Assembly (NCBI GenBank): GCA_002347965.1
Contig: DDYN01000011.1
Coordinates: 1-15,977, forward strand
Origin: UBA2233 sp002347965 [NCBI: Nitrospirae bacterium UBA2233]
Lineage (GTDB): Bacteria; UBA2233
DNA length: 15,977 bases
Direction of reading: 5' to 3'
Made by a program: the position numbers and the translations under genes. Below the pieces are notes generated by a model. It did no database searches and was not told the DNA's origin. It saw nothing but the letters and a program-made list of their open reading frames with translations. This document shows positions 1 through 9,455 of the stretch, one piece after another; the stretch's first letter is position 1; every line of letters starts with the position of its first letter.

Positions 1-20
1 GTCTCCACGGCGTGTGTAGG

Positions 21-245
21 ATGAAGAGGGTAACGTTCGAAAAAAAGCCTCAGGGCACGGATGTTCAGGCGGACCGCTGGGTCAACGCCCGTGAAATCCC
101 GAAGTCAAAGCCGCCTCTGAAGCGCCTAACGATCGACATCCCGGAAGAGTTGCACAGAAAGCTCAAGGCAAAAGCGGCCCAAAACGGCACGACCATCCGG
201 GACATCGCAGAGGAGCTTTTTAGGGGGTATTGCGAAAAGGCTTAA
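21..245 (+). CDS. Ribbon-helix-helix DNA-binding protein, ParG/partition-partner-like
   Basis: Predicted 74-residue protein. Residues about 34-41 (KRLTIDIP) form the expected beta strand, followed by two helices (EELHRKLKAKAAQNG and TIRDIAEELFRGYC). This is the layout of MetJ/Arc ribbon-helix-helix proteins, which dimerise and bind operator DNA through the strand. The basic, flexible N-terminal part (about residues 1-33) resembles ParG-like proteins encoded next to ParA ATPases; the usual parA position is just off the left edge and cannot be checked. The ATG at 21 was chosen, but no good Shine-Dalgarno precedes it. A GTG at 12 is in frame and the frame is open to the window edge, so the 5' end may be incomplete. 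An antitoxin or simple repressor role is also possible. The fold is fairly sure; the partition role is inference. Confidence 0.7.
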   Translation: MKRVTFEKKPQGTDVQADRWVNAREIPKSKPPLKRLTIDIPEELHRKLKAKAAQNGTTIRDIAEELFRGYCEKA

Positions 246-252
246 AACTACG

Positions 253-276
253 GCGGTCCGGTTGCATGCCGGCCGC
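253..276 (-). terminator. Candidate terminator hairpin of the recCBD operon
   Basis: An inverted repeat of GCGG-T-CCGG, a 7-nt loop, then CCGG-CCGC forms an 8-bp stem with one bulged T. It lies 42 nt beyond the recD stop. On the minus strand it is followed after five bases by a short TTTT, as in a weak intrinsic terminator. It also sits 7 nt after the stop of the convergent RHH gene but has no T run in that direction. The hairpin is seen directly; termination is inference. Confidence 0.4.
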
Positions 277-318
277 TACCTGGCTTACCAGAAGGAACCC
301 GGGGCCCGGTCGAGGGCA

Positions 319-2202
319 TCAAGTCCCGGCCTCATCCTTCACGCTGACGGCGGGGTCGGAGGCGTTGGCGATACGGTTGGACAAGCCGCTGAAGCGCTCG
401 ATCCTGTTATCAATGGCCGTAATGAACGCCTTCTTTGTGCCATAGACCTCGAGGCGCTCTTTTGCGCGGGTAATGGCCGTGTAGATGAGCTCCCTACGGA
501 GGAGCGGGTTGTCGGACTTGGGCAGAAGAAGGACGACCGATTGAAACTCCGAGCCCTGTGATTTGTGAACGGTCATGGCATACGTAGTCTCGTGGGCAGG
601 GAGGGCGCTGGGTAGCAGACACCTTAGGCCGCTCTCGGATCGAAACCACACCTTGAGCGTGCCCGCATCCCGCCAAGCGATCCCCACGTCTCCGTTAAAC
701 AGGCTGAGCCGGTAGCTGTTCTCGGTGATGATCACGGGACGGCCTTGGTACCATGCGGGGGACTCCTGGCCGTTTCCAAAACACCCGAAAAGCCGCTCTT
801 TGACCCTTTGATTAAGGGCAATGCTGCCAAAAGGCCCCTCACGCACGACGGTCAGAAGCCGTACGCCGTCCAAACGTTTTAGGGCTTCTCCGGCCCCTTT
901 GGCATGGAAAATTTCTTTGTAGTATTCGCACGCCCCATCCACGGCCGCGCTGACGAGCTTCTCCGAGGCTTTGTCTTCGTCCTCTAGGCTCTCCAGCCGA
1001 AGCGTCACGTTGTCCCCCGTGTGCTTCAAGCAGCCCTCCGCGTCCCCGGCCTTCACGGCCGTGGCCAAGGAATAGAGGCCCCCTTCCCCAATTTGCCGAA
1101 AGTTTTTCTTCAACGTCACGACGTGGTCGGAAAGCGCAAACAAGGGGCCAGGTTGGGCGTCCCCTTTCTTAATCAGCGTGCCCGCCGCACGAAGCTGTGC
1201 TCGGGAGAATGCGTTTACCCCCGCAATCGCGCATATATCGCCCAACACCGACCCGTTTTGAACGGAAGGGAGCTGGTAAGGGTCGCCAACGAGGACGATG
1301 CGGGCGTGTGGGGCGAGCGCATCGAAGAGCTTGGCCATCAGCGCAAGGTCGACCATGGAGGCCTCGTCCACGATCACCACGTCGTGTGGAAGCGGGTTCG
1401 ATGCGTTGTACTTTGGCATTCCAGACCATCCAAAACCAAGAAGCCTGTGTAGCGTGCAGGGTTCCTTGGGTATCGGCCCTTGAAGACCCTTAAGGCCGGT
1501 GTCTTCCTCGATCCCTTTTTGGAGCGCCTCCGCAATTCGCTTTGCCGCCTTTCCGGTGGGAGCGGCAAGCGCGACGAGAGGAGGGGGTTTTCCCTTCGTA
1601 AGGCACCCAAGGAGCAAGCCGATGGTATGGGTCTTGCCTGTCCCAGGGCCGCCAGAGATCACCGAAAAGCGGTGGCGCAGGGCCACGAACACCGCGACCG
1701 TCTGCCAGTCCGTCGCCTCTTTTTCGTCGCTTGTCGCTCCTTGCGTGTTCGGTAAAGCGCTTCGAAGGGCACCCAGGTCAACCAACAAGGGAGGCTCGTT
1801 CAAAAACTCGGAGAGCCTTCGGGCGAGCCGTTGTTCGTAAGCAAAATAACGCTGCAGGTAGAGCCTGTCTTCATCCAGAATCAAAGGGAGGGGGGCGCCT
1901 CCTGGCCTACCCACGAGAGGGCTGTTTTCTAGCGCTTGCCTCAATCGCTCCGGGGTCGTCTGGAGCGCCTCGAAAAGCTCTCGGAGGGCAGGCGCAGTAC
2001 TGACGCTAAGGCTTAAGCATGCGTGTCCCTGCCGGACGGCCCAGTTTGCCGACGCCCAGGCCTTGGCCGTCTCTGCATCGCCTCCGTGCCGGAGGCACCA
2101 AGAGGCAAGGGCGAGGTCAATCGGGGTAAATGGAGCATCTCCAGCCTTGGTCGGTTGCTCGAGGAACGCGAGCTCTCTTACGCCCGGGGTAGGCTGGTTC
2201 AT
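319..2202 (-). CDS. recD: RecBCD helicase-nuclease subunit RecD (exonuclease V alpha chain)
   Basis: Predicted 627-residue superfamily 1 helicase, close to the usual RecD length of about 610. RecD is the 5'-3' motor of RecBCD, which unwinds double-stranded ends for repair and degrades foreign linear DNA. Visible motifs in order: Walker A GGPGTGKT (184-191), Walker B DEASMVD (279-285), GDPYQLPSV (306-314), NFRQ (367-370), TVHKSQGSEF (544-553) and YTAITRAKERL (574-584). The N-terminal 150 residues are the variable region that contacts RecB and RecC. The ATG overlaps the recB stop by 4 nt (ATGA), which suggests translational coupling, and a GGGGGG run lies about 7 nt upstream. It is the last gene of the operon. 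I see no sign of damage. Confidence 0.96.
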   Translation of the reverse strand: MNQPTPGVRELAFLEQPTKAGDAPFTPIDLALASWCLRHGGDAETAKAWASANWAVRQGHACLSLSVSTAPALRELFEALQTTPERLRQALENSPLVGRPGGAPLPLILDEDRLYLQRYFAYEQRLARRLSEFLNEPPLLVDLGALRSALPNTQGATSDEKEATDWQTVAVFVALRHRFSVISGGPGTGKTHTIGLLLGCLTKGKPPPLVALAAPTGKAAKRIAEALQKGIEEDTGLKGLQGPIPKEPCTLHRLLGFGWSGMPKYNASNPLPHDVVIVDEASMVDLALMAKLFDALAPHARIVLVGDPYQLPSVQNGSVLGDICAIAGVNAFSRAQLRAAGTLIKKGDAQPGPLFALSDHVVTLKKNFRQIGEGGLYSLATAVKAGDAEGCLKHTGDNVTLRLESLEDEDKASEKLVSAAVDGACEYYKEIFHAKGAGEALKRLDGVRLLTVVREGPFGSIALNQRVKERLFGCFGNGQESPAWYQGRPVIITENSYRLSLFNGDVGIAWRDAGTLKVWFRSESGLRCLLPSALPAHETTYAMTVHKSQGSEFQSVVLLLPKSDNPLLRRELIYTAITRAKERLEVYGTKKAFITAIDNRIERFSGLSNRIANASDPAVSVKDEAGT

Positions 2203-5200
2203 TTCGCACCCCCCTGGAAAAGAGAGTCAAGCCGGCGGATCACGCCCGGGTCTGTCCTGTGAAAATACACCCCTTGGTCCTGGCCGTTCCCCATCCCGCG
2301 TACAAACAGGTAGTAGGCATCCCCGAGGTTTTTTTCTGGCGTATACCCCCTTAAGCGCAACCCAAGGTAGCGATGCAACGCGACTAGGTAGATGAGGAAC
2401 TGGAGGTCGTAGTGAGACGCACGAATCGCGGCCTCTAGGTCTTTTTTGCCGTACCCGGCGAGCACGTTGGTCTTGAAGTCCACGATCGAAAACCTGCCTT
2501 CGTGCTCGAAGGTCAAATCGATCGCCCCGGTCATCATGCCCCTTAAAACTCCTCCGCCGTCAGCATCCAGGGAAAGCCCCCTGCCGTAGCCTTCCTCTTG
2601 GAGGAGCTTCAAGACCCCCTCGAGCCTTCCCCCCCCAAGCGGGAAGAAAAATTTCATCTCCGCGACGCGGAACTCTTGCTGGATGGCCGACAAAGGCCTC
2701 TTTATCCCGGGCAGGGGCGTGTGGAGAGTGCGGCACACCATGTCCACGATGGCCATCAGCTTGGCCCGTTTCTCCGTGTCGTTCTCACCAAGCCCCACCC
2801 CCTCTTTTGAAAAGACGCGTTCGACCCGTGCCAAGAGCTGTTCGGCCGGGCATTCCCCCGGCTTTGGCCATGCCGCAACGTCGGCCATCTGAAGGACGGC
2901 ATGGAATGCCCGGCCAAAGCCGGGGCCTTTCGGCAGGGCGCAGCGCTCGGCCTCCTTGGCGGGTGTAAGGGCCTCTTCTTGAGGAACCCCGCCTTCTGGA
3001 GCCCCGGAAGGCTCATCCTCGCCTCCGGCCTCCTCGAGCATGCCCGTTTGGCCGTGCGTCAAGCCGGTAAAGCTAGAAACCCCCCAGGGTGGGCGGGGGT
3101 CTGGAAAGTCCGTTCTTGCCGCCTCCCCGGGCGTGGCGCAAGGAGGCGGGAGGCGGCCGTCGCCTTTTGGCTCTGGGAGCTCTTCGATCGCTATGTTTGG
3201 GTTTTCTTCGAGCGGCTCGAGGCTTTGGCGGACAGCCTCGGGTGTCAGCTCGCCAGAATTGGGGCTTAGGAGCCTGAAGAGCGCGCCATTTTCGGCCGTA
3301 TTCACCGCCCCGTGCGCCAAAAACACCGCGACCTTCGCCCTGGTTAGCGCTACGTACAAAAGCCTTATACCCTCGGCCCGGTGTTCGTTCATTGCCCTTT
3401 TTTTGCTCGCGTTGTCCTGGTCGGCCCCGTAATCAACCCAGGCCTGGCCATCCTCGTCGTGGTAGAAGTAAGGCGGATTTTTGGGCTTTCCCTGGGTGCC
3501 GAAAAGCATCGCGAGCGGAAGGAAAACGACGGGATACTCGAGCCCTTTGGCCTTGTGGACGGTGCTGACATGCACGGCATTCTCGTCGCTCTCAACCCGC
3601 AGCTGGGCAGGACCCTTGTTTTGGGCGGCATTGCGGATTTCTTTTTCCAGCCAACGGGTTAACCCCGCCATTCCGAACGTTCGGAGCTCGGCCTCGGCCA
3701 AGAGCTCCGCGATCTGGAGGTAGTTGGCCATGCGCCGCTCCCCGTCGTACCGGCTAAGCACGCCAGAAGCGGCATCCTTGAGGAAGTCCTCCAGCATCTT
3801 AAGGACACCGTACCTTGACCAGCCGTCGTAGGCCTGCTGAAACACCTCCAAGACTTTTTGCATCAGGCCCTCGTCGTCCCCGAGCCTGGCCAAAAACTGG
3901 GTTCCGCATGCCCCATCCAAGCCCTCAAGGTCGAGCGGCCCCTTATTCAAGCGCGCCATGACGACGCTCCTTGCCAAGTCTGTCGTCAGCGCCCCCCTGA
4001 CCAAGCGCTCGTTGCCCGGGTCTTGGGCGGCATGCAGCAGGCTGAGGACATGGGCGGCATGTTCCGTTTCCCAAACGCTCTTTTCGTGGAGGCATACGGC
4101 AGGGATCCCATGCCTTGAGAGTTCCGCCTGAATGCCGCTCGCGTCCTTGTTCGTGGGAACGATCACCGCGATGTCGGAGGCCTTCAACGGCTCGTGGGAT
4201 GCCCCGTCTTTGCTGTAAAAGGCCCTGGATTCGGGGTGGAGAAGCTCAAGAATCGTCCGGGTCGTGGCCTCCATCGCCTTTTGCGTGGCGGCCGGCTTGG
4301 TGAGCGTTTGTCGGCCTTCCTCGGGAAACAGCGTCCAAATCGTCATCGGCGCGAGCGGCTTGCCTTTGAATAAGACCGAAGCTCGCGCGTTTTTGAGCGT
4401 GGGCTCGATTTTGCGGTATTCAACCCCCTTAAGGACGAACGGGTCCTTTGAGGAGCCAAAGAGGGACGCGATCGCTTTTAGGACGCCCGGGGTCGAACGG
4501 AAGTTCTTCTGCATCGAGAAGCGCTCTTTGGCATCCTCGGCCGCCTTGAGGTAGGCGAACACGTCCGCGCCACGAAAAGCGAAGATGGCCTGCTTGGGAT
4601 CGCCCACCATGATGAGCCCGCCAAAGTCTCCATCCGAGTAGACGCGCTTTAATATCTCGTACTGGAAGGGGTCGGTATCTTGGAACTCGTCCACGAGCGC
4701 CCAGGGCCACACTTTGTGGAGCTTCCTTGCCAAGCTTCCATCGTCCGAGCAGGCGGCCCGGTGCAGGTCTAAAATCATGTCGTCGTAGCTGAAGAGCCGA
4801 CGCTCGCGCTTTCGTTCATGCGCCATATCTTTTACCCGGCCAAGGATAAAGCGAAGCATGCCTATCTTCGATAGCCTCGCAAGCTCGATGATGTTGCGTA
4901 CAAAACCTTCGTGGGCATGAAGCTTTGCTATCGAGCCTTTCTTGACCTGTTTGCCGATCTTTTCCGGGGCAAGGGAAAAGACCCAGCCTGGAAGGGCGGG
5001 GATGCCCTCAAAACCCCCATGAAGCGCGCTTCCAAGCGCGTCGAAAAGGGGCTCGACGCTGCCTGCCAACTGGACGGCTTTTTCAAGCTCCCTGCCAGAC
5101 CAGAATCCGCCCTCGGCCTCCAGGGACAAAAGCGCCTCTTTTAGGGCCATCCCTTCGGAGGGCCAAAGGGAGCGCGCCTTGCCGGCCAGCGTGGCCACTT

Positions 5201-5849
5201 CCTCGTAGGATGGCCCGAGCAGCTTTGCGTAGGGCCTGTACAGGGCCGGCTCGAGTGCGCCAAAGAGCGTTTCCGGCGTTCCCCACAGAGAGAGGAAGGT
5301 CTTGACTGCCGGCTCGTCGGCAGAAAACGCCTTGCTGCGCCAGTAATCGGCGATCACTTCCCTGAAGGTATCCCGGTCGTCCGTCTGCTTCCCCCGATCG
5401 AAAGGGATGCAATTCTCAAACGCGCATTCCAAGGCCGCCCGAAGCGCAAACCCGTGAATGGTGGTGATCATCGCCTCGTTCATCCTTTGTGCTTCCCGAA
5501 GTAGTCGCTGCGCAAGGACTCCCCTTTCTTGGCCGCCTTGGGCGCAGGCCCGCTCGATTACGTCCTTGGCAAACCGCCCCTCTTCGCTGTCTTGTTGGGC
5601 GCAGCCGGGGTCCAGGGCGATTCGGGAGGCTTGAACGATGCGTCTTCTTATCCGGGAGCGTAGCTCCTCGGCGGCGGCACGCGTGAACGTGACCGTAAGG
5701 ATCTGGGATACCTTAAGGCCTTTTTCCACGATCAAGCGCAGGTAAAGGCTCGCAAGCCCGAACGTCTTGCCCGTCCCGGCGCTCGCCTCGATCATGCGAA
5801 GCCCGCCAAGGGGCATGTTAAAGGCGTCGAAGGGTTGGAAGTCCGGCAT
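2199..5849 (-). CDS. recB: RecBCD helicase-nuclease subunit RecB (exonuclease V beta chain)
   Basis: Predicted 1216-residue UvrD-type helicase fused to a C-terminal nuclease; Escherichia coli RecB is 1180. It is the 3'-5' motor, supplies the only nuclease site of the complex and loads RecA after Chi. Helicase motifs: EASAGTGKT (21-29), DEFQDTD (387-393), GDPKQAIFAFRGAD (416-429), QKNFRS (447-452), VSTVHKAKGLEYP (761-773) and LLYVALTRAK (830-839). A glutamate- and proline-rich linker (about 880-965) precedes the nuclease domain. The nuclease residues are recognisable: His983 in GRAFHAVL, Asp1111 in GAIDLTF, Asp1124-Lys1126 in VDFKTN, and Gln1150-Tyr1154 in YDLQFLIY. The start lies 22 nt after the recC stop, with only a weak AAAGGG in front of it, so an alternative start is possible although the early Walker A supports this one. 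Confidence 0.97.
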   Translation of the reverse strand: MPDFQPFDAFNMPLGGLRMIEASAGTGKTFGLASLYLRLIVEKGLKVSQILTVTFTRAAAEELRSRIRRRIVQASRIALDPGCAQQDSEEGRFAKDVIERACAQGGQERGVLAQRLLREAQRMNEAMITTIHGFALRAALECAFENCIPFDRGKQTDDRDTFREVIADYWRSKAFSADEPAVKTFLSLWGTPETLFGALEPALYRPYAKLLGPSYEEVATLAGKARSLWPSEGMALKEALLSLEAEGGFWSGRELEKAVQLAGSVEPLFDALGSALHGGFEGIPALPGWVFSLAPEKIGKQVKKGSIAKLHAHEGFVRNIIELARLSKIGMLRFILGRVKDMAHERKRERRLFSYDDMILDLHRAACSDDGSLARKLHKVWPWALVDEFQDTDPFQYEILKRVYSDGDFGGLIMVGDPKQAIFAFRGADVFAYLKAAEDAKERFSMQKNFRSTPGVLKAIASLFGSSKDPFVLKGVEYRKIEPTLKNARASVLFKGKPLAPMTIWTLFPEEGRQTLTKPAATQKAMEATTRTILELLHPESRAFYSKDGASHEPLKASDIAVIVPTNKDASGIQAELSRHGIPAVCLHEKSVWETEHAAHVLSLLHAAQDPGNERLVRGALTTDLARSVVMARLNKGPLDLEGLDGACGTQFLARLGDDEGLMQKVLEVFQQAYDGWSRYGVLKMLEDFLKDAASGVLSRYDGERRMANYLQIAELLAEAELRTFGMAGLTRWLEKEIRNAAQNKGPAQLRVESDENAVHVSTVHKAKGLEYPVVFLPLAMLFGTQGKPKNPPYFYHDEDGQAWVDYGADQDNASKKRAMNEHRAEGIRLLYVALTRAKVAVFLAHGAVNTAENGALFRLLSPNSGELTPEAVRQSLEPLEENPNIAIEELPEPKGDGRLPPPCATPGEAARTDFPDPRPPWGVSSFTGLTHGQTGMLEEAGGEDEPSGAPEGGVPQEEALTPAKEAERCALPKGPGFGRAFHAVLQMADVAAWPKPGECPAEQLLARVERVFSKEGVGLGENDTEKRAKLMAIVDMVCRTLHTPLPGIKRPLSAIQQEFRVAEMKFFFPLGGGRLEGVLKLLQEEGYGRGLSLDADGGGVLRGMMTGAIDLTFEHEGRFSIVDFKTNVLAGYGKKDLEAAIRASHYDLQFLIYLVALHRYLGLRLRGYTPEKNLGDAYYLFVRGMGNGQDQGVYFHRTDPGVIRRLDSLFQGGAK

Positions 5850-5871
5850 GGCCCTTTGGTCTTATGTTTAT

Positions 5872-8800
5872 TTACGATGGCGATGGATCGTTGAGGCATG
5901 CCGCAATCGGCCCGAAGACTGCCCTAGCGATACGCTCGAACTCCTCGGCCATACCCCGAGTTACGGGAAGATGCAGACGAAAGAATGAATCTTTAGCCTC
6001 AAACGAGGCGTGCTCGTCGTCAAGATCGCATTTTTTCAACAGCCAATCGAAGGGTCCCGTTTTCTTCGATTGCTGCTCGTCCTGCTCTTGCCAGAAGGAA
6101 CCCGTAAGGCGTGGTATGAAGGGCAGGGGCTTTTCTTGTCCTTCGAGGTAGAGGTTGACGAGCGATTGTAGGGCGTCTTTGGCCGTTGCGCGGTCTAGGG
6201 TGCACCTCTTTGGTCCCACGAGACTCCAGCCTCCTTTGCTCTCTGCGATGCCGACAAGGCAAAGCTCGCGCTCGCCGCCATGGAGTACCCATGCAAGGTA
6301 ATCGATCCAGGCAGGAAGGATCGTATGAAGGCCGACGTCTCCGTTCAAGACTTTTCTAATCCCTACGGGTTGAGCCTCTTGAAACCACGCGTCCCCTACG
6401 ACCCCCGCCACTCTTAGGCCAAGCTCGAGCTCTGCCTGGACAAAAACGCTTCGGGGGCTTGCCTCGTTGCGCCATTCGTTCCACACCTCGAGCATTTTTC
6501 GTGCTCCCTCCAGTTCCTTCCCGTACTGGAAGAGGTCAACCGGTGGAGGGGCGAGCTTGCCAGTTCCTCGAACCCAACCCGACGGCTCTTTGAGGATCGC
6601 CTCCCCCGTCTTTTTGGCGTAGGAAAAAAGCCGCTCGCGCAAACTCCATCTTGCGAGGCCGTCTAACTCGAACGGCTCGTCGTCGGGAAGCTCTTCTTCT
6701 TCCTCGGGCAGGCTAACCCCGAGGCATTCCTCGAAGAAAAACTTCGTTGGGTTTTTGAAAAAACTCTTCAGGTTGGCAAGCTCTAGAACCCCCTCTTTGA
6801 GCGGACCCTGCTTTAAGGGCGCTGGGTCGTACCCGATCAGCCTCGGTTGTCCTTCTTGGCGCTCTTTGGCGAGTGCCAGCGACGCCTTGGCCCATCGTTC
6901 CGAAAACGTAAAGACCCGGCTGCCCTTTGCCCGGGGGTTTAGGTAGCGCAAGCTAAAAGGCTGCATCGGGTGGGCGTGTACAACAGGGCTTTGCAAGGGC
7001 GCATCTTCGTTTAAGCCTTCCTGGGCGCCCCTTTCGCCCTCACCCAGAAGGGATTGCTCGATAAAATCGAGCAGCTCGAGTACGACGGGAGATGGCTCTA
7101 GGATCGTACCCGCTTGAACGTCCATGCAGGTGTAGCTTACGTAGAACACGTCCTTGGCGGCCATGATGCACTGGAGAAACAAAAGCCTGTCGTCTTCTGG
7201 AAGGGCTCGCTCCCCGATCCACCTGGAAGATTGGATCAGGTTAAGGCCGGATTCGCCCTCTTGCCTGGGGAAAGCCCCGTCGTCCATCCCGAGCAGGCAA
7301 ACCACCCGAAACGGAACCGCCCTCAAGGGCACCATGCCGCAAAACGTCACCCCCTTAGAAAGGAGCGGCTGGCGCGCCGAGGAGGCGTGGAGCTCCTCTT
7401 CTATCGCCGCACGGACCACGAGCCATGGCATGGGGGCGCTCCTGTCTCCGGCCGGTCCGCTGGCCCCCAAAAGAATAGAAAGCGCTTCTTCGATGGCCTT
7501 TTTCGCCTTTTGCTCTGCTTGATCCCGCATGTTTGTCAAAAAAAGGCTCTCTAAGAGGGCTTGAAGGCGCGCGTGCCATTCCTTCGCGCTCAGCTCTTCT
7601 AGTGCGGTGTCGTACCAGGTTTTCAGCGTTTCGAAGAATTGCCAGAGCTTGCCCACGGCCTCGGCACCTTCCCCCTCGATGTCCGCGTACGGTACCACCC
7701 CCTCGACAACGGCCTCTTCGGTCGCCTGTGAAAGGCCGAGCAACAAGCGGTCCAGCCCGAAGCGCCAGCTGTTGTTTGGGTAGCGGCCGGCCCCCATGCG
7801 CTCGCGCGTCGTTTCGTCCAGCCCCCAGCGTACTCCGGCATCCTTAACCCATTTTTGGAGCCTGATGATCTCGCCCTCTGCAAGGCCGAACCGGCGCGCT
7901 ACGGCTGGGACACCAAGAAGGGCGATCAGCTCGCTCGCGGTCCATCTAGACTCCGGAATCCACAGGACGTACTCGAAGGCCTCCACCATCGGATGAGATG
8001 CGATGCGCGGCCGATCGGACACCGAATAAGGAATGGACGACCCCTCAAACACCGCCTTGATGGCGGGAGCATACCGTGTGACGTCCGGCATCATGACGGC
8101 GACATCCCTGGGCTCTACATCCTTGAACCGCACCATGATGTCGAGCAGTTGATCGAGCAAAACCTGAACTTCCCTGAGCGGGCCGTGGCAGGCATGAATT
8201 TGGACGGAAATGTCTCCTTCGGCCTTGGTTTTACCCTTCGCCTGCTCGTCCGCTTTCATGCGAACAATCCCGGCCTTTAGTCGGCTAAGGGTTGTATCGG
8301 CCTTAAGCTGAAGGGGCCTTTCGGGCGCGATGACCTCTGGGCCTTCAGGCTCAAGCTCTTGCATGCAGACCTCTTTGGAGTACATCAACCTTAAAAAGTC
8401 GCGCTGCGAACGGCCAAGCGAGGCGAGCAACGGATGGGCCTTCGCTATCAAGGCCTCTGTCACCTCGATAGCCTGCGCCCCGGATTCTTGCGCCTTGGTA
8501 GCCATGCTCGAACCCTCGGCCCTGATCGCATCCAGGTATGCTACGCTCGAGTTTTGCATGAAGTAGAGCACGTCTTTCGTGCGTGCGACGGCCTTAAGGA
8601 GGAACAGGTGCTGCTTGGGAAGGCTACTCAACCCAAAACACAGGATGCGATCCGGAAGGCAGCCTTGGTTGTCTGCCGCGCATTTTTCCGCCAACCCCAG
8701 AAAACGCCGGAATCGCTCGGGCGTATGCTGCCCGCCGTGCGCTTGGACTAGCTCTCGCCATACGAGTGCCTGCCATTTCCAGGGGTCTTCCGGGTCTTTC

Positions 8801-9294
8801 CCTGCCTCCCAGTCGCTTAGCATCCATGGCCTGTGGACGATGTACTCCTCGAAGGCCGATGCCAGCCTCTCTGCAAGCTGCCAGCGCATGAGCGCCCTTG
8901 GCTCTCCTTTGAGGTAGCGTACGATGCGTTCGTCTTTTTCGGCCAGCAAAGGGAGCGCGTCGTAGAGGTACCATTTAAGGTAGGGGGGGTCTAGTGGAGA
9001 GAGGGGCTCTTCTTGAAGGGCGTGCCAAGGTAAAGTCGAGGCGTCGGGCATGTCTCCTAGCGCCCTGTGAGCGGCTTGCCATAGGTAGTGGGCGGGTAGC
9101 GAGACCTCTAAGTTTGCGCAGACGCCCTCAAGGTCGGCGAGCGTCATCCTAAGCCAGCGCTCTATCCCGGCGTTCGGCACAAGGATCACTTCCGGCACCA
9201 AAGAGCGCCCTTTGGCCTGGTGGCCATCCTTTAGATGCCAAGAGAGCGCCCTTGCCAGCTCGTAGAGGTCGCTTCCCAAGATCATGCGGAACAT
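5872..9294 (-). CDS. recC: RecBCD complex subunit RecC (exonuclease V gamma chain, Chi recognition)
   Basis: Predicted 1140 residues (E. coli RecC 1122). RecC has a helicase-like fold without ATPase activity. It splits the duplex, guides the strands to RecB and RecD and reads Chi. Family signatures are the N-terminal stretch with LVPEVILVPNAGIERWL, then VMMPDVTRYAPAIKAVF, VVCLLGMDDGAFPRQ and LPEDDRLLFLQCIMAAKDVFYVSY. The C-terminal part carries the degenerate nuclease-like domain. The ATG at 9294 was chosen because a GGGGGA element lies 4 nt upstream and the product then begins like other RecC proteins. The frame stays open for 73 more codons, but these run antisense through the phosphatase remnant and look unlike RecC. 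First gene of the operon; the order recC-recB-recD matches enterobacteria without the ptrA gene that lies between recC and recB there. Confidence 0.95.
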   Translation of the reverse strand: MFRMILGSDLYELARALSWHLKDGHQAKGRSLVPEVILVPNAGIERWLRMTLADLEGVCANLEVSLPAHYLWQAAHRALGDMPDASTLPWHALQEEPLSPLDPPYLKWYLYDALPLLAEKDERIVRYLKGEPRALMRWQLAERLASAFEEYIVHRPWMLSDWEAGKDPEDPWKWQALVWRELVQAHGGQHTPERFRRFLGLAEKCAADNQGCLPDRILCFGLSSLPKQHLFLLKAVARTKDVLYFMQNSSVAYLDAIRAEGSSMATKAQESGAQAIEVTEALIAKAHPLLASLGRSQRDFLRLMYSKEVCMQELEPEGPEVIAPERPLQLKADTTLSRLKAGIVRMKADEQAKGKTKAEGDISVQIHACHGPLREVQVLLDQLLDIMVRFKDVEPRDVAVMMPDVTRYAPAIKAVFEGSSIPYSVSDRPRIASHPMVEAFEYVLWIPESRWTASELIALLGVPAVARRFGLAEGEIIRLQKWVKDAGVRWGLDETTRERMGAGRYPNNSWRFGLDRLLLGLSQATEEAVVEGVVPYADIEGEGAEAVGKLWQFFETLKTWYDTALEELSAKEWHARLQALLESLFLTNMRDQAEQKAKKAIEEALSILLGASGPAGDRSAPMPWLVVRAAIEEELHASSARQPLLSKGVTFCGMVPLRAVPFRVVCLLGMDDGAFPRQEGESGLNLIQSSRWIGERALPEDDRLLFLQCIMAAKDVFYVSYTCMDVQAGTILEPSPVVLELLDFIEQSLLGEGERGAQEGLNEDAPLQSPVVHAHPMQPFSLRYLNPRAKGSRVFTFSERWAKASLALAKERQEGQPRLIGYDPAPLKQGPLKEGVLELANLKSFFKNPTKFFFEECLGVSLPEEEEELPDDEPFELDGLARWSLRERLFSYAKKTGEAILKEPSGWVRGTGKLAPPPVDLFQYGKELEGARKMLEVWNEWRNEASPRSVFVQAELELGLRVAGVVGDAWFQEAQPVGIRKVLNGDVGLHTILPAWIDYLAWVLHGGERELCLVGIAESKGGWSLVGPKRCTLDRATAKDALQSLVNLYLEGQEKPLPFIPRLTGSFWQEQDEQQSKKTGPFDWLLKKCDLDDEHASFEAKDSFFRLHLPVTRGMAEEFERIARAVFGPIAACLNDPSPS

Positions 9295-9351
9295 GCTTTC
9301 CCCCAGCTTGTGGCCAACGCCTAAAGGGCCGTTTAGTAGTATTCTTCCTCG

Positions 9352-9370
9352 ATTGTATCCTTGAAGTATA
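9352..9370 (-). promoter_or_regulatory. Candidate promoter -10 elements for recCBD
   Basis: Two minus-strand hexamers resemble a sigma-70 -10 box: TATACT (9365-9370) and TACAAT (9352-9357, 5 of 6 matches), about 58-75 nt upstream of the recC ATG. No convincing -35 box lies at 16-18 nt from either. This is the only AT-richer stretch ahead of recC. Placement is inference. Confidence 0.3.
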
Positions 9371-9455
9371 CCCGAAAAGGCCCGATGAAACCTTTGGGCT
9401 AAAAGGCCTTGAGGTCGCAAGGCGGGTTGACAGACTGGGGCAGCGCCTTGTTGAC

